From Diprion similis (taxonomy: Eukaryota; Arthropoda; Insecta; Hymenoptera; Diprionidae), in the NCBI RefSeq assembly GCF_021155765.1, contig NC_060112.1:14322001-14386000 (forward strand): a DNA stretch of 64,000 bases, read 5' to 3'. Below are positions 39,505-49,589 of this stretch, piece after piece (positions within the stretch are counted from its first letter, which is position 1; every line of letters begins with the position of its first letter). The position numbers were made by a program, and so were the translations under genes. The notes under the pieces were generated by a model. It searched no databases, had not been told where the DNA came from, and saw nothing but the letters and a program-made list of their open reading frames with translations.

Positions 39505-40135
39505 AAAGCCTGCATTTGTGCCTGCCAAAAGACTTTAGGCGGCAGTAACGGATTTCTTCAGGCACAGGCGAAATTGGAAAACCGGGTGTTCACTCGGTGA
39601 TCAGTCAGCTGCTTTTATATTGATAGCCTGTTGTAGAAAAATGAATGCGCTTAATACACGTAAGCCCAAAATTACTGTCGGAAAAGCACTGAAAACGTCA
39701 ATTCTGTGGGAGTTTTAATATTAATACATACCTTTAAAAAATTTCACGTTGGTGTAGCGTTAGTGTTAGAAAATACGCGTGATGTATATGTACGCGGTGC
39801 AATAATGTTATTGGATGCTGGTATGGGTACGTATTATTAACTTGTAGCATATTATATCATCCGCTTACTAGTATAAGCACTATAATCTATAATTATGTTT
39901 GCATATTGACCAGCTGCTCCTTCCTTATCTCTCATATTTGGACAAAGTCGAGACGACTGATAAATCTGAAATTAAAAGCCGTGACGTGATGCTCAATCAC
40001 AGCATAACCCGGTGAAATTATAATTACAATAAAATAATAGTGATAATGATAACCAAAGGTGGGACATATTGTTGCGGTTTTCAATAAAAGGTAACCGCTT
40101 AGTAACTGCAGGAAAAATATGACACCCAGGCTCAT
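39505..40135 (+). pseudogene. Orphan 3' end of a gene G-type pacifastin gene
   Basis: The segment begins within a copy of the last codons of a pacifastin gene (CTGCCAAAAGACTTTAGGCGGCAGTAA, compare PPKDLRRQ-stop of gene G at about 51460-51485) and continues through the same 3' flank as gene G (about 51485-52050), including GATCAGTCAGCTGCTTTT and AAAATGAATGCGCTTAATAC. No domain or upstream exon precedes it. It is the truncated tail of a lost array member, directly upstream of gene C. Confidence 0.88.
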
Positions 40136-40275
40136 TTCGTAACTTCCAGAGAAATACTGTTTCGATTGAGATTCCCTATCACATCTTCGTCGTGACGTCG
40201 ATTACTTTTCTCTCAGAGTTTATTATCCATGGCTTCTGATTGGCTATCTTCTCACGTCGCAAGGATTCGAAACCC

Positions 40276-40282
40276 TATTTAA
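40276..40282 (+). promoter_or_regulatory. Gene C TATA box (TATTTAA)
   Basis: TATTTAA in the context CGAAACCCTATTTAACTCGG matches gene G's promoter (50426-50432) almost base for base. The ATG is at 40355. The gene C promoter thus looks intact although its reading frame is broken. Confidence 0.65.
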
Positions 40283-40354
40283 CTCGGAGTCTTGAGTAAA
40301 TTGCATCACTCCTCTTCGGCACTCAGCCGATATTGCTGACAAGTTTGCTCGACA

Positions 40355-41081
40355 ATGATGAAGAATCTTCCAGTGTGCTCCCTGATTCTCGTGGTGTTGG
40401 CGAGTGGTAAGTAACGTTATCAATATATCGTGGGGTCCATCAAACTTTCTGTAAATCACCATGAATTTTGTCATACCATCGACTATTGAACAAAATTCAT
40501 CACCTATTTGTTCAAGCTCATAGTAGTTATTGAGCTATCTCGTTCCATTTAGTTCAGATTTTAGTTATTCCGACAGTTTTTATTTATTGCTTATTAAATC
40601 GGTTTTTAGTACTAACCTATATCCGCTATGTTCTGAAAGGAATCCACGGACACCCAAGTGGCAAAGGGAGGGTACAGATTTGCACACCAGGGACCCAAAC
40701 TAAAGTGGACTGCAACACTTGCACCTGTTTTCAAGATGGAACTGCTCTCAGTTGCACTAGAATGGAGTGCGTACAAATACCAACAGAATATTCAATGCGG
40801 ATGGCTCCGTAAGGCGTCCTCATCAAGACAACCCGTTGCTTCGTACCAAGCGAGGTAGGCTGTTTTTAAATTGACATGTATACAAAGGTGACCAGCCGCT
40901 AGTTACATTTTAGCTTCATACTCCATTTTACCTTCCAGATTCCCCCAATCCTCTGAAGTGCAAACCAAATGAAAGCTTCATGGACGAGGACGGCTGTAAT
41001 CGATGCACGTGTTCATCCGATGGTCGGCAAGCTATGTGTACGCTCATGGAATGCCTGCCAAAAGACTTTATGCTGCAGTAA
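40355..41081 (+). pseudogene. Gene C: pacifastin gene with a one-base frameshift in the linker
   Basis: Exon 1 (40355-40406) encodes the signal peptide MMKNLPVCSLILVVLASG, identical to genes F and G. Exon 2 (40640-40854) holds an intact domain (C-TPGTQTKVD-C-NT-C-T-C-FQDGTALS-C-TRME-C; P1 Arg, P1' Met). It is 215 bp, against 216 in gene G. One base is missing near 40791 (GAATATTCAATG against GAATATTTGAATG), giving a stop at 40810-40812. The frame would give a one-domain product of about 74 residues. Exon 3 (40939-41081) still encodes an intact second domain ending DFMLQ-stop, reached only in the old frame. That domain is a hybrid: its front resembles gene G domain 3, its tail domain 4. The break may be a real allele, a recent pseudogene or a sequencing error. 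Confidence 0.85.
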
Positions 41082-41161
41082 CGGATTTCTTCAGGCACAG
41101 ACGAAATTGGAAAACCGGGTGTTCACTCGGTGATCAGTCAGCTGCTTTCTTATCGATATAT

Positions 41162-41225
41162 TGTTGTGGGTAATGACTACATTTAATTTACTTGGCGAAA
41201 GTTTTTTGCACCAGAAGTGGTTTTT
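41162..41225 (+). repeat. Dispersed repeat, second copy (see 35138-35200)
   Basis: Same-orientation copy of the 63 bp block at 35.14 kb, placed exactly where homology between the gene C and gene G 3' flanks ends. Confidence 0.8.
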
Positions 41226-41632
41226 TGGGGGTTCAATTTTTATTCCTGTGTTACATATACAGGACTTTATTCCTGACTCAACTCTGGCTACATTATTGAC
41301 TTGAAAGTCTTCTAGTTTTACGTGGAAGTGTGATCTATGCGTCTGAAAACTGAAACATTATGGTAAATTTATAATAATACAGAAAGAAATAGTTCAGAAT
41401 GAAAGAAAAGAGAGAAAACCAGAAAAACTGAACAACTAATTCTCGGGAAATATGACCTCATATCTCCCGTAAATACGGAAGAAAACTGCTACGTTTTTCC
41501 CGCAGATGAAAGAAGAGGGAATAATATGCTACTTCCATTCCACTTTTCAGGTCAAAAAAGTGAATATTATGTTTGAGTCGGGAATGCTAGTATAGTACGA
41601 TCGTGTCTGTCGACTGTTGTTTGTGAAAATTT

Positions 41633-41638
41633 AATAAA
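41633..41638 (+). terminator. Candidate polyadenylation signal downstream of gene C
   Basis: AATAAA, about 550 bp beyond the exon 3 stop and next to spacer sequence that also follows gene E. Confidence 0.4.
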
Positions 41639-41639
41639 T

Positions 41640-41900
41640 AGGGTGATTTAAACAATTGTCACGTCTGCGCTCATGTTTATTTTTTATAAATCTCGTGCCC
41701 ACTATTCACCTTGGCGGTGTAACTTTATGCACTGCATGAATTCAAATTTCCACGCATCCATACAGCAAGTGTTAATTGTGTCTGCAAATATAACTGACGC
41801 ATAACTCACGAAACGTATATTGATACGTATTCACTCGTTGTTCCCGTTAAAAAAACGCCATATAATCAATTCCTAGGTATTACATAAATAACACTGGTTG
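41640..41900 (+). repeat. Array spacer module, copy 1
   Basis: The block TTTAAACAATTGTCACGTCTGCGC, then CACCTTGGCGGTGTAACTTTATGCACTGCATGAATT, recurs downstream of gene E (45956-46110) and upstream of gene G (49590-49780). It marks the boundaries of the duplicated gene units. Confidence 0.85.
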
Positions 41901-42575
41901 ATAAATAAATAAATGATTCATTTTCCGTGTTTCGGAAATGCTTTCTTTAATTTTTCAAAATTATAAATTAAGGGCTCCAATTGTGAATTTCTCGATGACT
42001 AAAACCGATTGTTAAAGGATTAGACACTACGAAGTTATTTTCAGGTAATTTTAGAATTAAGGATCAAATAGATGCAATCAACAAAAGTACAATGAGAAGA
42101 TGCGGAGGAGGAATTGATCGTAGAAGGAAAAAGGCAAGAGTTAAGTGTGGAAGGTGAATTTAGACGTTGGCCGAATGATGTTAAGCAGTGAAGAGAGCAT
42201 TCTGCTGACTTGGTGTGGGAACCAAGGCAGAAAGGTGATGACAAGAAGAGGCTGCATGGTGTAAGGTGGCTGTAACAGTGTGGGAAGAGAGTTGAAGGAA
42301 TGTGAAGTCTGGAGGACATAACAAAAAAATAAAGAATGCATGAAAATTTTAATCAGGCATACCCAAAATCTGGGGATGATGAAGTAATTTTGACACCAGA
42401 TCCGGATTCAGCATGCTGAAGAACCTGGTGGTGTGGTGAAATATATATACTTTATCGTATATTTTGCTGGGTATTCTTATACCTATAATGAAGTTTTTTT
42501 GATATTATTCTATTAATACTTATGCATGTGATATATGAAAAATTTATCATTCAGCTAACGAAAAAAAAAACCGAG
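41901..42575. other. Insertion splitting the gene D upstream spacer
   Basis: Spacer homology with the gene F and G units stops near 41.9 kb and resumes near 42.58 kb. The intervening 0.67 kb includes a purine-rich stretch (about 42.06-42.33 kb) and is absent from the other units, so it is probably an insertion. I found no clear terminal repeats or coding frame that would name it. Confidence 0.45.
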
Positions 42576-42579
42576 TTGA

Positions 42580-43269
42580 CCAGTGTGTAATTACGTCAAG
42601 TTTTCTGAATATACATAGTCGATGCAACATATCAGGTTGCGTTAATTAATTATTCAACTGCTCGTCGGCCGACGAACGAGTTATAAATTATGTGATAAAA
42701 TTACCGAGTAACCAATTATTATTATACTCGCTAACTATATTCTCTGATAACGTGCACATATTGGCACAGACGACGAAAGACTTTATCGCACTAGTTGTAA
42801 CTATACCGCAACGGGTGTGTATACGCGTAATAGTACCAAGAGAAGGTAAGTGAAATAATTTTCTCTTGTGAAATCGGTAAGTTTCGATCTGTTACGGATA
42901 AATTTGTTAGTCCGTTATTAATAACGTAGTAATATGACAGGTTATATTTGACGAGAGACCTGAAGAGGAGATTCATATTCGTCCGATCCTCTTACGTTGA
43001 AACCAAAAAGTGTAGGTAATTACGTCATGCGTTTTTTCAGACTATCCTAAGAAATATTGTTCCGAATTACTTCTTTCGCAGCCTTTATCCTTGATTCCCG
43101 ATTGGCTGGTTTCTCACGTCCTGCGGATTCGAAATCATATTCAGTTTCGATTCTTCGGTAAGCTGCGTTTACTCCTCTCCAGATACTCAACTGATATTGG
43201 CGATAAGCTTCCTCGTAACGATGAGGAACGTTCCAATATGCTCCCTGATTCTCGTTGCGTTGTCGAATG
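42580..43269 (+). repeat. Duplicated promoter and 5' module, gene D copy
   Basis: Matches 46920-47620 (gene F) and 49800-50557 (gene G) through blocks such as CGACGAACGAGTTATAAATTAT, GTGATAAAATTA and TACGTCA. The part nearest the gene also matches 40140-40406 (gene C). The gene D copy has lost its TATA box: TATTTAA is replaced by TATTCAG near 43137. Confidence 0.85.
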
Positions 43270-43984
43270 GTAAATAACATTGTTAATATAATATTAGGCA
43301 GATCAAACTTCTTGCAAATCACCAAGCATTTTGCCGTAACAGTTGACATGAATTTGCCACCGTTTTGCCCAAGAAATAATTATTCCGATATTTCATTTCA
43401 TTGAGTTCATACCTACTGATGGTTTTGATTTTTCTTTCATTAAATCGTTTTCTAATACTAACCTACTATCCGCTATATTTGATGTTCTGAAAGGAATCCA
43501 TGGACACCAAAGTATCGAAGTATGGAGACAGAATTGTACACCAGGACAAAAGATTGTAGTAGACTGTAAAAACTGCACATGTTCTAAGGATGGAAGTTAT
43601 GTGGACTGTACTAGAATGCGACACATAAGTATCGAAATACGGAAACAGAATTGTATACCAGGACAAAAAACTATTATAGATTGCAAGATTTGCACATGTT
43701 CTCAGGATGGAAGTTATTTGAACTGCGCCTGAATGTGAGTGGCTCCTTAAAGCTTCCTCGTCAAGACAATCCGCTGCTTCGTATTAAACGAGATAGAGTA
43801 TTTTGAATCAACATCTATCCAACCGTTAGTTACATTTCAGCTTCATGCTCCGTTTCACCTTTCAGATAAAATCTGTCGGGCAAACAGCGGTAGAAGAGCG
43901 AATGGCAACATAACATGCCGACACAGCATTGATGGAACCGTCGCGCTCCGAGAATTGCGTCGAGATAATCTCCCGAAAATCTGA
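43221..43984 (+). pseudogene. Gene D: pacifastin pseudogene with an internal domain duplication
   Basis: Exon 1 (43221-43269) encodes MRNVPICSLILVALSNG. In exon 2, starting at 43494, a 117 bp unit (39 codons) is duplicated in frame (copies at about 43504 and 43621). The first domain runs C-TPGQKIVVD-C-KN-C-T-C-SKDGSYVD-C-TRM and joins the second before its sixth Cys. The second (C-IPGQKTIID-C-KI-C-T-C-SQDGSYLN-C) stops at TGA 43730-43732, also before Cys6. The donor that should follow KRG is AT instead of GT at 43793-43794. Exon 3 (43866-43984) keeps only two Cys. The open part would give 95 residues with no complete six-Cys domain, so I call it a pseudogene. Confidence 0.87.
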
Positions 43985-45118
43985 CTAACCTCCACGGAAA
44001 CCGCGCAATTTCGTTTCCACGTGAGCTTAAATCAAGGATTCATTAATTACTAACCACTTGGTGTTCACCTGATGTTCACCTGATTTTTGACGTAAAATTT
44101 CGCAAGGAAAAAATGAAAAAACAGGGAGCATGTCATTGTTATGTGTACCTATTTGAAATTTGCTTTTGCATGTTTGTATTCGAAAAAATGTATAATATTT
44201 TTGAACACTGGAACTATCAACTAAGCGAGGGATCTTCGTGCTAATTATCAGTAAAAATTCCGTCACTACTTCCTATCTTGTCCCAGTGCTCGTGCTGCTG
44301 GCTTTATCACTGAAAGAGCTTGATCTGGTCACTTGATGCAGAATCCATGAAAAAATAAACCGCTTCGTCCACGGCCATCGCCATTCTGGTATTGCTGCCG
44401 TTGCGTTGATCTAATTCTGAACCGACCCGTGGTTTCTACGTATCAGATCAAACTTATAAGTATAGCGCAGTGTTATTCAACATTGCAAACTTACGATTTC
44501 GAAACAATTTCTTGGGAACGCTTGAAAGCTGTGCCACTCAAGTACATACATACTTGCTCTTAACTTTCGGCTATCGGTTATCGGCTATTTATTACAGACT
44601 TCCGGTACGGCGACTCCTCTTTATAGGTAATGCTTTCAAAATTAGCAAACCAGATTAAAATCAGCCGGTTAATAAATTGCATGTTTTTCAAGGTATCGGT
44701 TTCGTTTATTACAGTTAAAGAATGAATTACCGACGCATATCGGATTCAAATACAACTCAATTTAAAAGTTGTTTGGTTCTCGAAAATTGTGATCCGTTGC
44801 CACTGACTTGGCCGTTATCGCCTGACTTTCCATGATCCACTCTGACCTATTATGATTCAAGCTTATCTCCGAGCAGTCATCTCGAATGTAATTCAAAATT
44901 CAAGTGGTAAACATTACTCAATGTTATCATTGTTCGGTTTAAAAACAGTCGTCATTAACATCTGTCTCGCGAGAAGTTCCCCCACTCGATTTAATTCCGT
45001 TTTCAATTCGGCGTTGTCTTATTCTAGAAGCTCATCTGATACGTAATACTTTGAACAAATCCAACGCGACAGACGAAAAGGCTTGATTACACACTTTAAG
45101 GTGCAATTTGGAAATAAC
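43985..45118. other. Intergenic between genes D and E
   Basis: AT-rich, with no exon or element recognised. Its 3' part presumably holds gene E's upstream regulatory region. Confidence 0.4.
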
Positions 45119-45169
45119 TACCTTAATTAAATTGAACAATTGCTAATTTGCTAATCCAGTCAATGCAAA

Positions 45170-45819
45170 ATGAAGGAGCTGTTAATGTACACTTTCACTT
45201 TCATGAGTCTGTTTCACGCACAAGAGGGTAAGTTGAAGTTTCATCGTAATAACTAGCGGCGAATAATGACGGACAAATACAACGGAGTTTAATATTTTTC
45301 AGTCAAAGGAGCTCCACAAGATTGGCTCGACACGGAGATAAAACTGCATCATGTAAATCCGTACAAACTAATATTGCAAAAGAGGAGTATCCTGAACTCT
45401 CAAGTCTGCATACCGGGTGCTACAAAACGTAACGAATGCAACAACTGCCTCTGTTCCGCAGACGGTTCAGGATGGTCTTGCTCCACGACGGAGTGTCTTC
45501 AATTTAAATCATCATCCCAGGGTTCCGATGACGCTTCAAAAAATCCAGATGCAGTGAAAAATTTGCGTCGTGTGAAGCGATGTATGAGAATGAATTGCAG
45601 TATATATGTATGAATGATTCGAAGTCAATTATAAGCAAACTCGGTAGTCAAATTTATTTCTTATTATACTTTACAGTGTTACTGACGGCGGGACCTTGTA
45701 GAAGAGCAATGTACATGAACGAATGTAACCATTGTTGGTGCCAACCCGACAGTTGGGGCGGCCATTACGTCTGCACTACGAATCCCTGTCCAAGTACTAC
45801 GCCGCGTACTGTTGCCTGA
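45170..45819 (+). CDS. Gene E: secreted two-domain pacifastin-like protein with unusual reactive sites
   Basis: Exons 45170-45227 (signal peptide MKELLMYTFTFMSLFHAQEG), 45303-45581 and 45677-45819; phases 1 and 1; 159 residues. A 30-residue acidic and basic spacer ends in LQKRS, then domain 1: C-IPGATKRNE-C-NN-C-L-C-SADGSGWS-C-STTE-C. An RVKR furin-type site follows, then domain 2: C-RRAMYMNE-C-NH-C-W-C-QPDSWGGHYV-C-TTNP-C. All 12 Cys are kept, but P1 is Thr in both (CSTTEC, CTTNPC) rather than Arg, Lys or Leu, and the Cys4-Cys5 loop of domain 2 is longer than usual. Targets may be elastase-like, or the protein may no longer inhibit. The donor after VKR (T|GTATGAG) is the weakest junction. 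Signal peptide and linker differ from the C/D/F/G group, so this is an older branch. Confidence 0.9.
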
Positions 45820-45887
45820 GAAATGTATATGCTACTTGAATCAAAACTGGAAAAATGTGGTAGAGTTTTCGGTCTCTCGAGATGTCA

Positions 45888-45893
45888 AATAAA
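45888..45893 (+). terminator. Gene E polyadenylation signal
   Basis: AATAAA lies 69 bp after the gene E stop codon, followed by T- and GT-rich sequence. A typical placement. Confidence 0.65.
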
Positions 45894-45955
45894 ATGTATT
45901 TCATAATGATGTGTTACTCTAGTGTCGTTTGTGAAAAGTTTACGAATACGGTGTT

Positions 45956-46110
45956 TTAAACAATTCTCACGTCTGCGCAAATGTTTGCCATTTATAATTC
46001 TCGTTCACTGTTCACCTTGACGGTGTAACTTACTGCATAAATTAAAATTTCCATGCATCTATACTGTGCTATACGGTTCTAATTGTGTTTGCAAATATAA
46101 TTAAATGCGA
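45956..46110 (+). repeat. Array spacer module, copy 2
   Basis: Same module as at 41640 and 49590 (TTTAAACAATTCTCACGTCTGCGC, then CACCTTGACGGTGTAACTT). Its continuation toward gene F is interrupted by the foldback element and resumes near 46.9 kb. Confidence 0.85.
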
Positions 46111-46179
46111 CTTTCCATGTCAACTCGACGATGATTTTCCCTCACCATTTTGGATTCCCGTCACGATATTTCGAACTAT

Positions 46180-46730
46180 TCTTAGATTTTTTCAAATTTT
46201 CTCCTTCATCCGTTAATTTATTTTGATTATTCAGACCCATCTCGAATTCAGCATTTTTTTAAACTCGCAAAGATTTCTCAAAAATCTGAGATTTCATTTC
46301 GATCATTTCGATACCCGTCCCTTGATGGGGAGATTTTTTTCTATTTTATTTTTAGCACTTTAAATATTTTGAACATACAAAACACCATGTTTTAACGTTG
46401 CGAAAATTCTCCAAGAATTTCGAGAAATTCTGTGTTTTTGCGTCAAGAGATCCGAAATTGAATAAGGAATTTTTTGAAAATTTTCGGATTGTTGAAACAT
46501 GGTGTTTTGTTTGTTCAAAATGTTTTAAGTCCTAAAAAAAGGAAAAACAAATCACCCCGTTATAGGTCGGCAGTTAAAATAACCAGAATGAAAAATAAGG
46601 CATTCGAGAATTTTTGAAGATTTTTACAATATAACCGATTTCGAGATGGGTCTTGGTCATAGAGAAAAATTAACGATCATAAAAAAAAAAATAGAACAAA
46701 TTCAGGACTACTTTTTTGCGAACGAAGATT
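46180..46730. mobile_element. Foldback (long imperfect inverted repeat) element
   Basis: Two arms of about 200-250 bp face each other around a centre near 46.44 kb. Paired blocks: CAGACCCATCTCGAA at about 46232 with TTCGAGATGGGTC at about 46640, and CAAAACACCATGTTTTAAC at about 46379 with GTTGAAACATGGTGTTTTG at about 46491. It has no coding frame. It sits inside the spacer upstream of gene F, where gene G's spacer has no such insert, so it is a later insertion of a non-autonomous element. The outer limits are approximate. Confidence 0.75.
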
Positions 46731-46904
46731 CGTTTAAAAATGGTTAGTCTAATCAAAAAATGTAAGGGAAAGTCATTCGTCCAGTTGACATAGAGAGAGA
46801 TCCATATGCATTGGTAATACATGCATTTAGAAACGTAGAGTTAACCTATGCACTCATCGTTTCCGTAAAACAAAAAAATAAAAAATAAAAATAATTAAAA
46901 ACCA

Positions 46905-47620
46905 AATTACAATGCCATAATAATGGTTGAACGCTGTATAATCAATTCCCAGATATTGCCCGAATGATTATTCGAAGGCAGCATACAAGTAGCGTTAACC
47001 ATTCGATTACTCGTCAGACGTTAGAGGAGTTATAAATTATTTGATAAAATTAACGAGTGACCAATTATTCTTGTATTCGCTAAATAAATTCTCTGATACC
47101 GTACACAAATCGATTCAGATGGTTCTGCTGGTTACAATACCCCAATGAATGTGTAGACATACGCGTGACAGGACGAAGCTAAGGTAGGTGAAATAATTCT
47201 TTCATGTGAAAAGACCTTGATGTCTTGAGAATTCGGTAAATATTGATCTGTGATGTAGGATTTTTCAGCCCGTTATTGACAGATTAAATATTGCAGATTA
47301 TATTTGACGATAAACCTAGAGAGGGGATTCCCGTTTATCCTATTCTCTTGCCTTTGAAATTGAGAATTGTCGGTAATTACGTCATCCGATTTCCAGACTT
47401 CCTTAAAAATATTGTTCCGATTTCGATTCCCTATACTATCTCCGCAGTGACGTCAAATACTTTTCTCGCAGCATTCATCCTTAATTTCTCATTAGATCGT
47501 TCCTACGCCCCGTTACTTCTTTTCAGGCACTCACAATCAGGTGATATTGTTGAAAAGTTTGCTCAACAATGATGAAGAATCTTCCAGTGTGCTCCCTGAT
47601 TCTCGTGGTGTTGGCGAGTG
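46905..47620 (+). repeat. Duplicated promoter and 5' module, gene F copy
   Basis: Matches the gene G module (49760-50557) and gene D module (42580-43269) for most of its length. The stretch that holds the TATTTAA box in genes C and G is missing: sequence jumps from about TTCCTACGCC to CAGGCACTCACAATCAGG near 47.5 kb. Confidence 0.82.
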
Positions 47621-48260
47621 GTAAGTAACGTTATCAATATATCGTGGGGTCCCTCAAACTTTCCGTAAATCACCATTAATCTTGTCATAACATTTGACCA
47701 TGGAACAAAATTTATGGACCATTTGTTCAAGCTCAGAGAAGTTGTTTCGATTTAGTTCAGATTTTAGTTATTCTAACAGTTTTTATTTGTTTTTTATCAA
47801 ACCGTTTTTTGTACTAACCCACCATCCGCCATGTTCTAAAAGGAATCTATGGACACCCAATTGACGAAGTAGAGAAACAGATTTGTATACCAGGAGAACA
47901 AACTCAAGAAGACTGCAACACTTGCACCTGTTCTGTGGATGGAACCCGTATGGTCTGCACTAGAATGGGGTGCCGTAGAATGTCAGATGAACATCTGAAT
48001 GCGAGTGGTCCCCTGCTTCCTCATCAAAACAACTTGATGCATCGTACCAAACGAGGTAGGCTGTTTTAGAAATGACATTTATCCAACTGTGACCAGCGCT
48101 AATTTCATTTCAGGTTGATCCTCCGTTTCACCTTTGAGATCAAGTCTGCCAGACAAACAGAAGCAGAAAAGTGAATGACAACGTAAGATGCCGATGTAGA
48201 ATTGACGGAACCGGTGAAAATTGCGTCGAGATGATGCATCGAGATGATGGAATTGTATAA
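47569..48260 (+). CDS. Gene F: pacifastin inhibitor, one good domain and one reduced
   Basis: Exon 1 (47569-47620) encodes the same signal peptide as genes C and G. Exon 2 (47843-48055) has an intact domain: C-IPGEQTQED-C-NT-C-T-C-SVDGTRMV-C-TRMG-C, P1 Arg and P1' Met, ending in the furin-type HRTKRG. Exon 3 (48139-48260) stays open to TAA and encodes VCQTNRSRKVNDNVRCRC then GENCVEMMH: compared with gene G domain 2, Cys2 and Cys6, a disulfide pair in this fold, are both absent while Cys1, 3, 4 and 5 remain. The acceptor before it is TTTGAG, poor against TTTCAG in gene G; a stronger upstream one (ATTTCAG|GTTGA, about 48113) would end the protein right after KRG. Full form 128 residues. The TATA box is missing, so expression may be reduced. 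Confidence 0.75.
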
Positions 48261-49589
48261 ATTAAGTTTTCTTTCGTTGAGAACAATAATTTTTTGTTGA
48301 AGTTATTCACTCGCTTGTTCATTTGAATTTAGACCAATTAAAAATTGTCTCTTGAAAACTGTTAACCTTGTTTACATTTACTAGTCAATAGCTTATCGAT
48401 ATATTTTCCTCAAATTTGCAAGATAAATCATATATTAAATTACATGTTGATTTCGGTCATAACATCTTATGATTTATCACATGAACATTTTTGCCACAAT
48501 TTTATTGTACTTTCGTATACAAGGGCATCTTTTATTTACGAAATTACGTTAATTCCTAGTTTTTGTTTAGCGACCTCAATACTGCATGAAAACAGTCTTA
48601 CGATGGCTCATTTTACTCGCAATTCTTCCCAAAATTGCGGAAAGTATCTCAACTAAGCACTTTTGGGCCCCTGAAATGCGGGAAATGTGGAAATAGTAAC
48701 GCGTGTCCAAACACAACACATTTTTTTACGTTTTTCGGGATATGAGTAACTTTCCTGAACTCCGCTATGAAAGAGTGGTGCACCATCGAAATTTGAACCC
48801 TTTTCGTTCGTTTGTTTATTTAATATTGGAAAAAGGGGTAAGTTTACTCGGTCGGTAAAGGTAGGACTGCTACATAACCTTCAACGGAAAATCTTTTCAC
48901 CGGTGAAAATCAGGTTGAGACCCCTACTGGATTTTTTTCAAAATCCTCACTATTTTATACCTAACTCGAATTTGATTGGTTTTTAGTGTTTTCTTTGTTA
49001 ATTAGCCGACTTGGTGTAGCTATGTGCAACGAACAATTGGTGTTGGATGTTTGTTTAGGTTTTGGACCAAGATTCTACTCTTGATTGTGAGACACTGCGG
49101 CTGGATTCTAATTTTCTTTTATGGTCGGATGCTAATCGCGTAAAGCAACAGATATTTTAATCGGAGACCAGAGAAGAATCATGGGGGGTTTCGAATTACT
49201 CCCTCGGGCCTAATTCAAATTTCTTATTCATGAACATGGATTGCAAGAAATACTTTCAATGATACAACTGGGTTAGAGGAATCAACCTTTGGAGTTTCTA
49301 TATGATCTCCGTTTATTTATTCAAAATAAAAAAGATATAATTACAGAATTATGGGATATTTAATACAATAGAACGCAGGGCTCTTATAAATTAAAAAACA
49401 ATATAATTAAATCCTCGATTGCCTTTCTCTGTCCATAAAGTAGCTTCTTATAAAATATAATACTATTGGAAACCTTTCTAAATTATAATCTTTTATTATT
49501 AATAAATATGCAGCAACCCTTTTAGAACATAACACCCCTTTCTTTAAGGGTATGTTCTGACACGCAACAACCGCTCAGAATGCTATTCG
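48261..49589. other. Non-homologous block between genes F and G
   Basis: No other array unit shows this sequence. A part at about 49.27-49.55 kb is very AT-rich with runs of ATAAT. It may be inserted element sequence, but no termini or reverse transcriptase or transposase frame could be recognised. Confidence 0.4.

Noticed and set aside
45374..45819. Reading the cysteine-rich domains as von Willebrand C, antistasin or WAP domains
   Set aside because: The fixed spacing C-x(8-9)-C-x2-C-x-C-x(8-10)-C-x4-C, with Asn after Cys2 and Thr or Ser after Cys5 in most copies, is the pacifastin pattern and does not fit the other families.
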